From: Aromatoleum anaerobium
GTDB taxonomy: Bacteria; Pseudomonadota; Gammaproteobacteria; Burkholderiales; Rhodocyclaceae
DNA length: 64,000 bases
Reading direction: 5' to 3'
NCBI RefSeq assembly: GCF_012910705.2
Contig: NZ_WTVG02000040.1
Coordinates: 434,001 to 498,000 of the forward strand
Shown here: piece by piece, positions 17,293-26,771 of the stretch
How the letters are laid out: every line of letters starts with the position of its first letter
Position numbering within the stretch: position 1 is the stretch's first letter
Notes under the pieces: model-generated
Database searches by the model: none
What the model was told of the DNA's origin: nothing
The model's input: only the letters and a program-made list of their open reading frames with translations
Program-made: the position numbers and the translations under genes

Positions 17293-17636
17293 TCCTGCTC
17301 CGGCTCCCGTCCGTCGACGTGGTCGGTGCCCGTCAATCCGCGCGACGCGAGCAGCACGACGAGGAACAGCGCGGTCGTCGCGAAACCGATGACGATCGCC
17401 GTCAGCACCAGCGCCTGCGGCAGCGGATCGGCGTAAAACGCGGGATTGCTGCCGAAGGACGGCACGATCACCGGCGCGCGGCCGAGATTGAGCCGCCCCA
17501 TGCTGAAAATGAACAGGTTCACCGCATATGCCAGCAGCGACAGGCCGATGATGACCTGGAAGGTGCGGGGGCGCAGCAGCAGGTACACGCCGGAGCCGCC
17601 CATGATCCCGATCGCCAGTGCGAGGACGATTTCCAT
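17289..17636 (-). CDS. mrpC: Na+/H+ antiporter subunit MrpC
   Basis: A 115-residue membrane protein with three helices, homologous to NuoK of complex I. Family features are GVYLLLRPRTFQVIIGLSLL, NLFIFSMGRL and DPLPQALVLTAIVIGFA. Its ATG shares a base with the mrpAB stop (TGATG), so it is translationally coupled. Downstream, its TGA overlaps the start of a 23-codon frame leading to mrpD. It sits in the inner membrane within the antiporter complex. Confidence 0.93.
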   Translation of the reverse strand: MEIVLALAIGIMGGSGVYLLLRPRTFQVIIGLSLLAYAVNLFIFSMGRLNLGRAPVIVPSFGSNPAFYADPLPQALVLTAIVIGFATTALFLVVLLASRGLTGTDHVDGREPEQE

Positions 17637-20536
17637 CAGACGAATCCTCCGCGCGCGAGCATCGCCTTGCGATGGTGGCTGCGCAGCGACTGGTGCGCGA
17701 GCGCGACCAGCATCAGCACCGTCGCCCCGACGACGAGCATGTAGACCCCGAGATCGAACAGCAGCACCGTCGACAGATGGATTTCACCCAGCAGCGGCAG
17801 CTCGCCGTGCCAGGACCGGCTCGACAGGAACGGCTCGCCGGCAAGCCACGCGCCGCCCCCGGCGGTTCCCGCGCCGAGCAGCCCGAGCGCGATCCAGTAC
17901 TGGGGATGGATGCGCAGGCGCGACTCCACCCACACGGTGCCGCCGACGATGTATTGCAGGATCACCGCGGTCGCGAGCACGAGCCCGCCGACGAAGCCGC
18001 CGCCCGGCGCATTGTGCCCGCGCAGCAGGAAGAACAGCGACACCAGCGTCGCCAGCGGCAGGAGCAGGCGCACGATCACCGCCGGCAGCATCAGGTAGCC
18101 GTCCGGCAGCAGCGCCGCAGGGTCCGGCAGCCGCTCTTCACTGTCGCCGTCCGCTCCGTCCTGCTCGCTTTGCTGGCGCGGCAGCGCGACGCTCTCGGGC
18201 GCCGGGCGGAAGCGGCGCAGCAGCGCATACACGGTCAGCGCGACGATCCCGAGCACGGTGATTTCGCCGAAGGTGTCGAACCCCCGGAAATCGACGAGGA
18301 TCACGTTCACGACGTTCAGGCCGCCGCCGTCCGGCAGCGCCCGTTCGACGAAGAACGGCGAGATGCCGTCGGTCGGGGGGCGGGTCAGGATGGCATAGGC
18401 GAGACCGGCGAGTCCGAGTCCCGCCGCGGTGGCGATGAGGGTGTCGCGGGCGCGGCGCACGCGCGTGCTCAGCGGCACCCGCTCGCCCAGGCGGAAGCGC
18501 TCGTCGCGCCGCGGCAGCCACCGCAGCCCGAGCAGGATCAGCACCGCCGTGACGACCTCGACGGTGAGTTGCGTGAGCGCGAGATCGGGCGCGGAGAACC
18601 AGACGAAGGTCAGGCTCGTCGCCAGCCCTGCGCCCCCGGACAGGATCAGCGCGGCGAAACGGTGATGCTTGGCCTGCCACGCGGCGGCGACCGCGCACGC
18701 CGCGCCGATGACCCACATCAGCACGAAAGCCGGGTGAGGAGGAAGGACCGGGCGCGTGCCCCACGACCACCCCGCGGTCAGTGCCGGATAAAGCGCGCCG
18801 ACGACCGCGACCCCGACCACCAGCAGCAACTGCGTCTGCAGGCGACGCGAGGACAGCGCCCGCAGCGCACGCTCGGAACCCGACATGATTCCGGTCTGCG
18901 CCAGGTCGAACGCCCGCTTGCCGTCGAAGCGGCCGAACAGCGGCGCGCGGATCCCCGGATGGCGCCGCAGCAGAACGTGCAGCAGGATTCCCCCGGCAAG
19001 CGCGCTGAAGCTCATCAGCACCGGCAGGTTGAACCCGTGCCACATCGCGAGGCTGTAGGCAGGCGCATCGGCGCCGAGGATCGCGGTCGTCGCCGTCTTC
19101 AGGAACGGGCCGACGGTGTGCGCCGGAAAAACCCCGACCAACAGGCACATCAGCACCAGCAGCGCGCTCGGCAGCAGCATCCAGCGCGTCGGTTCGTGCG
19201 GCGCGCGCGGCAGGTCGGTGGCCTGCGGGCCGAGGAAGACCTCGGCGATGAAGCGCAGCGAATAGGCGACGCTGAACATCCCCGCGACCGTCGCCGCAAG
19301 CGGCAGTCCGATCCGCTGCACGTCGGGGCGCTGCAGGAAGACGGTTTCGGAGAAGAACATCTCCTTCGACAGGAAACCGTTGAGCAGCGGCACGCCGGCC
19401 ATCGACGCGGCGGCGACGAACGCCAGTGTCGCGGTGATCGGCATCGCACGGTAAAGACCGGACAGGCGCTTCAGGTTACGCGTACCGGTCTCGTGGTCGA
19501 CGATGCCGGCCGCCATGAACAGCGAAGCCTTGAACGCGGCGTGATTGACGATGTGAAACACCGCGGCGACCAGCGCCAGTTGCGTGTTCATCCCGAGCAG
19601 CAGCGTGATGAGACCGAGATGGCTGATCGTCGAGTACGCCAGCACGCCTTTCATGTCCTCCTGGAACATCGCCAGGTAGGCGCCGATCACCAGCGAGCAC
19701 AAGCCGGCGCCGCCGACGATCCAGAACCAGGCGTCAGTCCCGGAGAGCACGGGCCACAGCCGCGCCAGCAGGAACACCCCGGCCTTGACCATGGTCGCCG
19801 AATGCAGATAGGCCGAAACCGGCGTCGGCGCCGCCATCGCGTGCGGCAGCCAGAAATGGAACGGGAACTGCGCGCTCTTCGTCAGCGCGCCGAACGCGAT
19901 CAGCCCGAGCACGGCCGGATACCAGGGATGCGACCGGATCACCGCCGCCGAATCGAGCACGATGTCCAGGTCGTAGCTTCCCGCCATATGGCCGAGCAGG
20001 AGCACGCCACCCAGCAGCGAAAGTCCGCCTGCTGCCGTGACGGTGAGCGCCATGCGCGCGCCCCGGCGAGCGTCCACGCGATGATGCCAGTACGCGATGA
20101 GCATGAACGAGGCGAGGCTCGTCAGCTCCCAGAACATCGTCATCTGGATCAGGTTGCCCGACAGCACCACGCCGAGCATCGCGCCCATGAACGCGAGAAA
20201 GAAGGAGAAGAACCGCGGCACCGGGTCGGCCGGCGACATGTAATAGCGCGCATACACGACGACGAGGGTGCCCATCGCGGCGACCAGCATCGCGAACAGC
20301 CACGCGAAGCCGTCGAGCCGCAGCGAGAAGCTCAGGCCGAGTTCCGGCGCCCACGGCAGCGACGCACGCACGACGCCTCCGTCGGAAACCTGCGGATACA
20401 GGCTCGCGGTCAGCAGGGTCGACGCGAGCGCCACCAGCCCGGCGAGCCATGCTTCGGCATTGCGGGCGTTCGACGGGAGGAAGGCGGCGCACAGGCTGCC
20501 GGCGAACGGCAGCAGTATGATCAGGAGCAGAGTCAT
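17636..20536 (-). CDS. mrpA: Na+/H+ antiporter fused subunit MrpA-MrpB
   Basis: A 966-residue membrane protein with an ND5-like N-terminal part (essential Glu in [10 protein letters not shown] and Lys in [14 protein letters not shown]), a middle MrpA-specific segment, and a C-terminal MnhB domain ([22 protein letters not shown] to the end). A and B fused in one chain is common in Proteobacteria (PhaAB type). It is the first gene of the operon: GGAG lies just before the ATG. The complex exports Na+ (and sometimes Li+ or K+) in exchange for protons, giving salt and alkali tolerance. A transcript from this start would cover all six subunits. Confidence 0.94.
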   Translation of the reverse strand: MTLLLIILLPFAGSLCAAFLPSNARNAEAWLAGLVALASTLLTASLYPQVSDGGVVRASLPWAPELGLSFSLRLDGFAWLFAMLVAAMGTLVVVYARYYMSPADPVPRFFSFFLAFMGAMLGVVLSGNLIQMTMFWELTSLASFMLIAYWHHRVDARRGARMALTVTAAGGLSLLGGVLLLGHMAGSYDLDIVLDSAAVIRSHPWYPAVLGLIAFGALTKSAQFPFHFWLPHAMAAPTPVSAYLHSATMVKAGVFLLARLWPVLSGTDAWFWIVGGAGLCSLVIGAYLAMFQEDMKGVLAYSTISHLGLITLLLGMNTQLALVAAVFHIVNHAAFKASLFMAAGIVDHETGTRNLKRLSGLYRAMPITATLAFVAAASMAGVPLLNGFLSKEMFFSETVFLQRPDVQRIGLPLAATVAGMFSVAYSLRFIAEVFLGPQATDLPRAPHEPTRWMLLPSALLVLMCLLVGVFPAHTVGPFLKTATTAILGADAPAYSLAMWHGFNLPVLMSFSALAGGILLHVLLRRHPGIRAPLFGRFDGKRAFDLAQTGIMSGSERALRALSSRRLQTQLLLVVGVAVVGALYPALTAGWSWGTRPVLPPHPAFVLMWVIGAACAVAAAWQAKHHRFAALILSGGAGLATSLTFVWFSAPDLALTQLTVEVVTAVLILLGLRWLPRRDERFRLGERVPLSTRVRRARDTLIATAAGLGLAGLAYAILTRPPTDGISPFFVERALPDGGGLNVVNVILVDFRGFDTFGEITVLGIVALTVYALLRRFRPAPESVALPRQQSEQDGADGDSEERLPDPAALLPDGYLMLPAVIVRLLLPLATLVSLFFLLRGHNAPGGGFVGGLVLATAVILQYIVGGTVWVESRLRIHPQYWIALGLLGAGTAGGGAWLAGEPFLSSRSWHGELPLLGEIHLSTVLLFDLGVYMLVVGATVLMLVALAHQSLRSHHRKAMLARGGFV

Positions 20537-20620
20537 TTTGCTCCAATGCTAACCGTAATGGCGCGTCCCTGCGAACCCCATGCCGTAATGCTAAAAGGAC
20601 GGTTTCGCAGAAACGCACAA

Positions 20621-20654
20621 GCAAAAAGGCCAGTCTTTCGACTGGCCTTTTTGC
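20621..20654 (-). terminator. Terminator of tRNA-Arg
   Basis: A perfect 14-base inverted repeat (GCAAAAAGGCCAGT and its complement) around CTTTCG, with T-rich ends on both strands. It lies 10 bases after the tRNA-Arg 3' end on the minus strand, so it should terminate that transcript just before mrpA. Confidence 0.9.
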
Positions 20655-20663
20655 CTGAATCCG

Positions 20664-20740
20664 TGGCGCGCCCGGAGAGATTCGAACTCCCTACCCCTTG
20701 GTTCGTAGCCAAGTACTCTATCCAGATGAGCTACGGGCGC
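20664..20740 (-). tRNA. tRNA-Arg (anticodon ACG)
   Basis: A 77-nucleotide tRNA read on the minus strand. The acceptor GCGCCCG pairs with CGGGCGC, followed by G-CCA, which is encoded. The anticodon stem-loop is TTGGCTACGAACCAA with anticodon ACG, reading CGU/CGC/CGA as inosine. The T-loop is GTTCGAATC. A strong promoter lies just upstream and a terminator just downstream, so it is a single-gene unit. Confidence 0.97.
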
Positions 20741-20756
20741 TTTGTGAAGAAGCGAG

Positions 20757-20784
20757 ATTCTAACAGGTCTCGCTGCTGCGTCAA
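20757..20784 (-). promoter_or_regulatory. Sigma-70 promoter of tRNA-Arg
   Basis: On the minus strand, TTGACG (20784-20779) and TAGAAT (20762-20757) are 16 bases apart. The tRNA 5' end is 16 bases after the -10 box. This is a close match to the consensus in GC-rich surroundings. Confidence 0.85.
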
Positions 20785-20951
20785 CCACCTCGCGGTATTT
20801 TTTCGGAATCACCGTAATTTCATCGAAAATCCTGTTGAATCATCGATTTGGTTAAGCTTTCCCGCTCTTGCGAGCTACCGCGAGACGCCGCAGGCCGGCA
20901 TTATGGGCATGCCCGTCGCGCGACGCAAGCATTTTTGCTGGCCGGCGCGGC

Positions 20952-21839
20952 TCAGCGCGTGTAATAGCCCACGCCGACGATCTTGTCGCCGACCTTGCGG
21001 AAAAAGCTGTGTTTCGACTCGAGCTTTTCCGTCAGCGGATTGCGCCAGGCGTAATCGAGCTCCCCTTCGCCCTTGCGCCCGACGATATTCAGCATGTCGG
21101 TGACGATGGCCTTGCCTTTCGGGTCGCGCAGCGCGCTGCCGTCGGTGCCGACCATCGCGGGAGAACCGCCGTGGGCGACGAAGCGCCGGGTCGGGATATC
21201 GATGACGAAGACGTAGAGATCGTCCTGGATGAAACCGCCGTCGACCGCGTTGAACGCGTCCAGCGCGGTGTCGCCCTTGTCGTTCAGCGCGGTGACGGCG
21301 CGCTCGAGCAGGCCTTTCGCCTGCTCGGCGGTGGCGCGCGGCGTGTAGTAGCCGACGGCGATGATGCGGTCGTTCACTTTCTCGAACAGGGTAACCTTCG
21401 GCTCAACGCGGTTATCGACGCGGTTGAGCCAGCGGTACTCGATGCGGCCATGGCCGGTCTTCGCCGCGGTGTCGAGCATGTCGCGGAAAAACGCCTTGCC
21501 CGAGACATCCTTCATCGTCGCGACGTTGCGTCCGACCAGCGCGACGGACGGTCCGCCGCTCGCGAGCATTTCGCCGTCCATGCTCAGCACATAGACATAA
21601 AGCTCCTTGTCGCTGAACGCCGGCGATCGATTGAAATCGGCCAGCGCGGCTTCGCCCTTCTCGCGATAGTGCGCGACGGCCTTCTCGAGCAGGCGGCGGC
21701 TGCGGTTCTCGTCGGCGCGCTGGACGAGATCGGCCTGGGCAGCCGGAGCGGTTGCGGCGGATGCGGGTGCGGCCGCGTGGGCCGCCGGAAACGCGAGGCT
21801 GCACAGGCACAGGGAAGCGATGCGAAGAGTTGTTTTCAT
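20952..21839 (-). CDS. Secreted protein with two tandem Cache domains
   Basis: A 295-residue protein with a signal peptide (residues 1-23, ending AAHA) and two similar Cache (single-Cache type 2) domains. Each holds a calcium-channel/chemotaxis-like core: LYVYVLSMDGEMLASGG...GYYTPRA, then LYVFVIDIPTRRFVAHGG...GYYTR. The two halves are about 120 residues each and clearly repeat one another (DVSGKAFFRDMLD versus DPKGKAIVTDMLN). No membrane helix or signalling domain follows, so it is probably a free periplasmic small-molecule-binding protein. It stands alone between tRNA-Arg and a GH13 gene. The ligand is unknown; Cache domains of this type often bind small organic acids. Confidence 0.82.
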   Translation of the reverse strand: MKTTLRIASLCLCSLAFPAAHAAAPASAATAPAAQADLVQRADENRSRRLLEKAVAHYREKGEAALADFNRSPAFSDKELYVYVLSMDGEMLASGGPSVALVGRNVATMKDVSGKAFFRDMLDTAAKTGHGRIEYRWLNRVDNRVEPKVTLFEKVNDRIIAVGYYTPRATAEQAKGLLERAVTALNDKGDTALDAFNAVDGGFIQDDLYVFVIDIPTRRFVAHGGSPAMVGTDGSALRDPKGKAIVTDMLNIVGRKGEGELDYAWRNPLTEKLESKHSFFRKVGDKIVGVGYYTR

Positions 21840-21958
21840 GGCGCGGAATTAGTTTCAGTAATGATTGGATGCACAAAAATTATCGGATATGACGATGATT
21901 GTCGACACATGCTCGTCGCGCGACTCCCGGCGCCTTCCGCAGCGCCACCCGCGTTAGG

Positions 21959-23647
21959 TCAGCCGAGGCGGTACACGCGCGCCTCGTACGGCCTGAGCAA
22001 AAGACTCTCGGTCGGGGCGTGCGGCTCGACCGGCTGGTTCGCGAGCAGCAATCCGCCGTCGTCCAGCGGCAGGCCCGGCTGGTGATATCGGGCTTCGTCA
22101 CGCGTCATGTTCGTGATGATCACATAGCGCCGAGCGTCGTGCGTGCGCGTGTAGGCGTACACCTGCGCATCGCCCTCCATCAGGAGCTCGTAGTGGCCAT
22201 GGACGAGCCCCGGCTCGCGTTTGCGCAGCGCCATGAGGCGGCGGTAATGGTTCAGCACCGACGCCGGGTCGCGCTCCTGCAGCTCGGCGTTGATCTCGTT
22301 GAAGTTCGGATTGACCCGCAACCACGGCGTGCCGGGGCTGAATCCGGCGTTCGCCGACCCGTCCCACTGCATCGGCGTGCGCGCGTTGTCGCGCGAGACG
22401 ATCGCCAGCAGGTCGATGATGTCACGCTCGGCGAGCCCTTCGCGCTTCATCAGCGCGAAGCGGTTCTTCGTCAGGACGTCGTTGAAATCGTCGATCGCCG
22501 CAAAGCGGCTGTTCGTCATGCCGAGCTCCTGCCCCTGGTAGATGAACGGCGTGCCCTGCATCAGGAAATACATCGTCGCCAGCGCGGTCGCGCTCTCGCG
22601 CCAGTAGCGGCCGGTGTCGCCCCAGCGCGAAACGACCCGTGGCAGGTCGTGGTTTTCGAGGAACAGCGCATTCCAGCCGATGCCTTCGAGGCTCTTCTGC
22701 CATTTCGTCAGCACCGCCTTGAGCGCCGGAAGGTCGAGCCCGTTGCGCGGCGCCTTCTTCCATAGCGCGGAGTGCTCGAACTGGAAGATCATGTTGAGCC
22801 GCCGGTGCTCCTCGCCGACCCAAGCTCTGGCCTGCTCCGGCGACACGCCATTGGCTTCGCCGACGGTCATCACGTCGTAGTGGTCGAAGGTGTGGCGGCA
22901 CAACTCGTCCAGGTAGTCGAGCACGCCATCGACGTTCATATGCTTCTCGAACGAGGGCACGTAATCGAGGCCATGCGGATTCGGCATGTCGGGCAGGCCC
23001 GGCTCCTTTTTCTTGTGGCTGACGGCGTCGAGCCGGAAACCGTCGACGCCCTTGTCGAGCCACCAGCGGACCATTTCGTAGATCGCGGTCCGCACTTCCG
23101 GGTTGTCCCAGTTCAGGTCCGGCTGGCGCTCCGAGAACAGGTGCAGGAAATACTGGCCGGTCTCGTCATCGTGTTTCCACGCCGAGCCCTTGAAGATGCT
23201 CTCCCAGTTGTTCGGCTCGCGCCCGTCCTTGCCGTCGCGCCACAGGTACCAATCGCGCTTCGGATTGTTCCGTGACGAGCGCGACTCGAGGAACCACGGA
23301 TGCGCGTCGCTGGTGTGGTTCGCGACGAGATCGAGGATCAGCCGCATACCGCGGCGGTGGACTTCGGCGAGCAGGCGGTCGAAATCCGCCATCGTGCCGA
23401 ACTCGTCCATGATCGCCCGGTAGTCGCTGATGTCGTACCCGTTGTCATCGTTCGGCGACTTGAACACCGAGCAGATCCAGATCACGTCGACGCCGAGCGA
23501 TTTCACGTAATCGAGCCGCGCGGTGATGCCGTTCAGGTCGCCGATCCCGTCGCCGTTCGAATCCATGAAGCTGCGCGGATAGATCTGATACACGACGGCT
23601 TCCTTCCACCATGCCCTGCCCGCCGCGTTGTCGCCTGCCGTCCTCAT
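21959..23647 (-). CDS. GH13 alpha-glucosidase (oligo-1,6-glucosidase type)
   Basis: A 562-residue glycoside hydrolase family 13 enzyme. The four GH13 regions are visible: DLVANHTS, GFRLDAVSH (nucleophile Asp), TVGEANG (acid Glu) and ENHDLPR. The loop after region II reads HKKKEPGLPD, like the isomaltase/oligo-1,6-glucosidase group with relaxed specificity. It lacks a signal peptide and should act in the cytoplasm on maltose, isomaltose or short oligosaccharides. The start at 23647 has GGAGAAG upstream; the frame stays open to 23833 over the divergent intergenic region. A glucokinase gene begins 163 bases away in the opposite direction, so glucose released here can be phosphorylated. Confidence 0.88.
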   Translation of the reverse strand: MRTAGDNAAGRAWWKEAVVYQIYPRSFMDSNGDGIGDLNGITARLDYVKSLGVDVIWICSVFKSPNDDNGYDISDYRAIMDEFGTMADFDRLLAEVHRRGMRLILDLVANHTSDAHPWFLESRSSRNNPKRDWYLWRDGKDGREPNNWESIFKGSAWKHDDETGQYFLHLFSERQPDLNWDNPEVRTAIYEMVRWWLDKGVDGFRLDAVSHKKKEPGLPDMPNPHGLDYVPSFEKHMNVDGVLDYLDELCRHTFDHYDVMTVGEANGVSPEQARAWVGEEHRRLNMIFQFEHSALWKKAPRNGLDLPALKAVLTKWQKSLEGIGWNALFLENHDLPRVVSRWGDTGRYWRESATALATMYFLMQGTPFIYQGQELGMTNSRFAAIDDFNDVLTKNRFALMKREGLAERDIIDLLAIVSRDNARTPMQWDGSANAGFSPGTPWLRVNPNFNEINAELQERDPASVLNHYRRLMALRKREPGLVHGHYELLMEGDAQVYAYTRTHDARRYVIITNMTRDEARYHQPGLPLDDGGLLLANQPVEPHAPTESLLLRPYEARVYRLG

Positions 23648-23810
23648 CCGTACTTCTCCCCGCTGTTCAGTGTCGAATCGCCAATTGTCGCAGTTCCAGC
23701 CCGCTCCGCGGTTGCCGCGTGTGAGCCGCCTGCGGGCCGGGCGGCAAGGTGGACACTTTTTCGCGCGGCGGGCACTCTCCCGATTCTGTCCATCCGCTTC
23801 GCTCGCCCTG

Positions 23811-24806
23811 ATGTCCACTGGCTGCTCCGACACCTACCCCCGGCTGATCGGCGATATCGGCGGCACGCACGCCCGCTTTGCCGTCATCGACTCGCCCGGC
23901 AGCCCGCCGACGCGCTTTCGCACGCTGTGCTGCGACGATCACGCCGGCCTCCTCGAGGCCGTCCGGGCTTACCTGCTGCCGGAACGGGGGCTTGCCGGTC
24001 CGCGTGTCGCCGCGTTCGGCATCGCCAATCCGGTCGAGGGCGATCGGGTGCAGATGACGAATCACGACTGGTCGTTTTCGATCGAGCAGCTGCGCACGGA
24101 TCTCGGGCTCGCGCGGCTCGTGGTCCTCAACGACTTCACCGCGCTGGCGCTGTCGCTGCCCCGGCTGCAAGCCGGTGAACGGCGTCAGATCGGCGGCGGC
24201 CACGAGCGCGCCGGGCGGCCGGTCGCACTGATCGGGCCGGGGACCGGCCTCGGCGTGTCGGGACTGGTGCGCTGCGGCAACGGCTACGCGCCGCTCGAAG
24301 GCGAAGGCGGGCACGTCACGCTGGCGGCGTCCACGCCACGCGAAGCGGAGCTCATCGCGGTGCTCGCCGCGCGCTTCGGCCACGTGTCGGCCGAGCGGGC
24401 GCTGTCGGGACCGGGGCTGATCGCCCTGCACGACGCGATCCGGCAGCTCGCGGGCGCCCCGCCGCTGGCCCTCGAAGCGGACGAGATCAGCGCCCGGGCG
24501 ATGGCCGCGAGCTGTCCGTGGTGCGCCGAAGCGCTGCAGGTCTTCTGCGCGATGCTCGGCACCGTCGCCGGCGACCTCGCGCTGACGCTCGGCGCATTCG
24601 GCGGCGTGTATATCGGCGGGGGAATCGTGCCGAAGCTCGGCGAATTCTTCGATCGATCGGATTTTCGCCGGCGCTTCGAACAGAAAGGGCGGTTCTCGGA
24701 CTACCTCGCGCGGATTCCCTGCTACGTCATCCTCGCCGAATATCCCGCACTGCTCGGCGCAGCGACGGCGCTCGACCACGCGCTTGCCGGCGAAACGGGC
24801 AACTGA
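23811..24806 (+). CDS. glk: Glucokinase
   Basis: A 331-residue ROK-independent (Glk-type) glucokinase that phosphorylates glucose with ATP. Motifs are LIGDIGGTHARFAV (phosphate-binding), VLNDFTALAL (catalytic Asp), GPGTGLGVSGLV and PLEGEGGHVTLA. A C-terminal adenosine motif is GGVYIGGGIVPKL. Length is normal for the family. The ATG at 23811 lines up with family starts; the frame upstream to 23628 lies in the intergenic region and overlaps the divergent GH13 gene. It ends 36 bases before a convergent phosphoesterase gene. Together with the GH13 enzyme it forms a small glucoside-using pair. Confidence 0.93.
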   Translation: MSTGCSDTYPRLIGDIGGTHARFAVIDSPGSPPTRFRTLCCDDHAGLLEAVRAYLLPERGLAGPRVAAFGIANPVEGDRVQMTNHDWSFSIEQLRTDLGLARLVVLNDFTALALSLPRLQAGERRQIGGGHERAGRPVALIGPGTGLGVSGLVRCGNGYAPLEGEGGHVTLAASTPREAELIAVLAARFGHVSAERALSGPGLIALHDAIRQLAGAPPLALEADEISARAMAASCPWCAEALQVFCAMLGTVAGDLALTLGAFGGVYIGGGIVPKLGEFFDRSDFRRRFEQKGRFSDYLARIPCYVILAEYPALLGAATALDHALAGETGN

Positions 24807-24842
24807 TCGGGCGAAAACGCCTGCGGCAATCGGCCGTGCCGC

Positions 24843-25697
24843 TCAACCCGCCAGCGGAACGGCGCCCTGCGACAGCAGGCTCCAGCCGGCTCCGGTGCAC
24901 ACCGCCTCGCGCCGCATCACAACCGTGAAACGCCCGATGCGGACGTCGTGATCCCGCTCTTCGATTTCGATGCGCCGCACGCCCGTCCGGCTGGCGCCCG
25001 GCTCGGGCGGCGCGAAATGCACCAGATTGTACGAATTGGGCCGGCCGTTGCGACGCCGCGTCGACATCGACGTGCCGGCCTGCAGCACCAGCGCCTCGCG
25101 AGAGCCGTCGCCGGTCGCCACACAGTACGGCAAATGGATGTGTCCACCGAGAAACAGGTCGGCGCCGGCTGCGATCCAGGCCGCGAGCGCCGCGTCGGCA
25201 CCGCGCACGCGGTTGCGCCGGTCGGAAGGTTCGATGATCTCCAGCGGGTGGTGCAGCGCGACGACCTTGAAAGCCTCGCCGAGGGCGGCAAGCTGACGGG
25301 CGACCTCATCGACGAGCGGCGCCGGCAGTTCGCCATGCTTGTGGCGCAGCATGCGTGTCGAATTGACGCCGACGACGGCGACACGACGGCCCCGCCACAG
25401 CGGGGAAAGCGACGCGCAGATGTGGCGACGGTAATAGCGATAAGGCTCGGTGAAGCGGGTAACGAGGTCGAACAGCGGCAGATCGTGATTGCCGGGCAGC
25501 GCCAGCACCGGAAGCGGCGCGAGACTGTCGAGGAAGGTGCGTGCAGCGCGGAATTGCGCCTGCCGGGCGCGCTGCGTGATGTCGCCGGTCAGCACGATGA
25601 GGTCTGGCGCTTCGCGCAGCAGGTCCTCACGCAGCGCGTCGCGGACCGGCGCGTCCTCGGTGCCGAAATGCGGGTCCGAAATATGGGCGAGCCGCAT
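24843..25697 (-). CDS. Metallophosphoesterase
   Basis: A 284-residue calcineurin-like phosphoesterase. It has all five metal-binding blocks: AHISDPHFG, LTGDITQRA, LPGNHDLP, VALHHP and GGHIHLPY. It resembles the CpdA/3',5'-cyclic nucleotide group but is not specific enough to name a substrate. The ATG at 25697 shares a base with the stop of the upstream lipid kinase (TGATG), so the two are co-translated. The link with a lipid kinase suggests a phospholipid-related substrate, but this is weak. Confidence 0.87.
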   Translation of the reverse strand: MRLAHISDPHFGTEDAPVRDALREDLLREAPDLIVLTGDITQRARQAQFRAARTFLDSLAPLPVLALPGNHDLPLFDLVTRFTEPYRYYRRHICASLSPLWRGRRVAVVGVNSTRMLRHKHGELPAPLVDEVARQLAALGEAFKVVALHHPLEIIEPSDRRNRVRGADAALAAWIAAGADLFLGGHIHLPYCVATGDGSREALVLQAGTSMSTRRRNGRPNSYNLVHFAPPEPGASRTGVRRIEIEERDHDVRIGRFTVVMRREAVCTGAGWSLLSQGAVPLAG

Positions 25698-26680
25698 CAC
25701 GCGCGCACCTCGGGCACTGCCGGCACGAGGACCTGCAACGCCTCCGGCACCGATCTCACGACGAGCGGCAGCTCGCAGTCGATGAGTTCACCGTCGAGCG
25801 CGACGCGGATATGCCGCGTGCCCTCGTCGAGCCGCTCGATGTGCACCGTCAGCGCGCAATACTGGCGCAGGTTTTCGGCGGTTTCGAGGCGGGCCAGGGC
25901 GCCGCGCAGCACCAGCGCCAGCAGGTCGTGGCGGCCGACCTCCCGCAGCGCGAGCACCGCCAGTTCGCCGCGCGCAACGCACACCGCCTCGTCGAGGCCG
26001 AGCTGCTCCATCTGCAACGCGTTGCGGCCGAAGAACACCGTCAGCGTCGACAAGGTCAGCGGGTGGCCGTCGATCTGCAGCGCCAGGCGATATGGACGGT
26101 GCTCGCGCATCAGCGTGACGAGGCCGGAGACGAACGCGACGAAGCGGTTGCGCCCGAAGCGGCGCTTGTGCACTTCACGCCATTCGAGCAGGCGCCGGTA
26201 CAGTCCGATGCTCGCGTTGTTGAGGAAGACCCTGCCATTGACCTCGCCGATCGCGACGCGGCGGATCGACCCCTCCACGACCACTTGCGCCGCGGCCGCC
26301 GGATCGAGCGGAATGCCGAGTTCGCGCGCGAAATAGTTGAAGGTGCCGAGCGGGATCACCGCGAACGGCAAATTGCGCGCGTACGCGACCGAAGCGACCG
26401 CGTTGAGCGTGCCATCGCCCCCAGCCGCTGCGAGGATGCCGGGCCGCCGCTCAGCCGCCCGACGAACGAGCGTGGACAGTTCCCGCGGCTGCTTCACGAT
26501 CAGCAGCTCGACGTCGCGGCCGCTCGCGCTCAACACCTTCTCGATCGCCGCGCCGGCTTCGGACTTGTCCTCGCGGCCGGAGCCCGCATTCATCACGACG
26601 GTGATCGGCAACTGCCGCAGATCGGCGGCCGGCGGCGGCGCGGGAGGCAGCGGGTGAAGGGACTGTGGCTGGGTCAACAT
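25697..26680 (-). CDS. Diacylglycerol kinase family lipid kinase
   Basis: A 327-residue soluble lipid kinase with the DAGK catalytic domain: NAGSG near the N-terminus, AAAGGDGTLNAVA as nucleotide-binding motif, IPLGTFNYFARELG, then a C-terminal beta domain (VFLNNASIGLY, DGELIDCELPL). The family (DgkB/YegS/BmrU) phosphorylates diacylglycerol or related lipids. GGGAGG sits only 2 bases before the ATG at 26680; the next codon is TTG, which would be at a better distance and may be the true start. It overlaps the phosphoesterase downstream. It is unrelated to the small integral membrane DgkA at 38223. Confidence 0.87.
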   Translation of the reverse strand: MLTQPQSLHPLPPAPPPAADLRQLPITVVMNAGSGREDKSEAGAAIEKVLSASGRDVELLIVKQPRELSTLVRRAAERRPGILAAAGGDGTLNAVASVAYARNLPFAVIPLGTFNYFARELGIPLDPAAAAQVVVEGSIRRVAIGEVNGRVFLNNASIGLYRRLLEWREVHKRRFGRNRFVAFVSGLVTLMREHRPYRLALQIDGHPLTLSTLTVFFGRNALQMEQLGLDEAVCVARGELAVLALREVGRHDLLALVLRGALARLETAENLRQYCALTVHIERLDEGTRHIRVALDGELIDCELPLVVRSVPEALQVLVPAVPEVRA

Positions 26681-26771
26681 TTCCTCCCATACAGCCCGGC
26701 GATCGGGCAGTTCGGCTCGACGTAATGACGGCGCGCTGCGCCGGCAGTTCCGAAAACACACCGCTGCAAGA

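Noticed and set aside
17618-21103. 1161-codon plus-strand open frame
   Set aside because: It lies antisense to mrpAB, tRNA-Arg and intergenic DNA, is rich in Arg, His, Gln and Asp, and has no domain; a GC-rich shadow.
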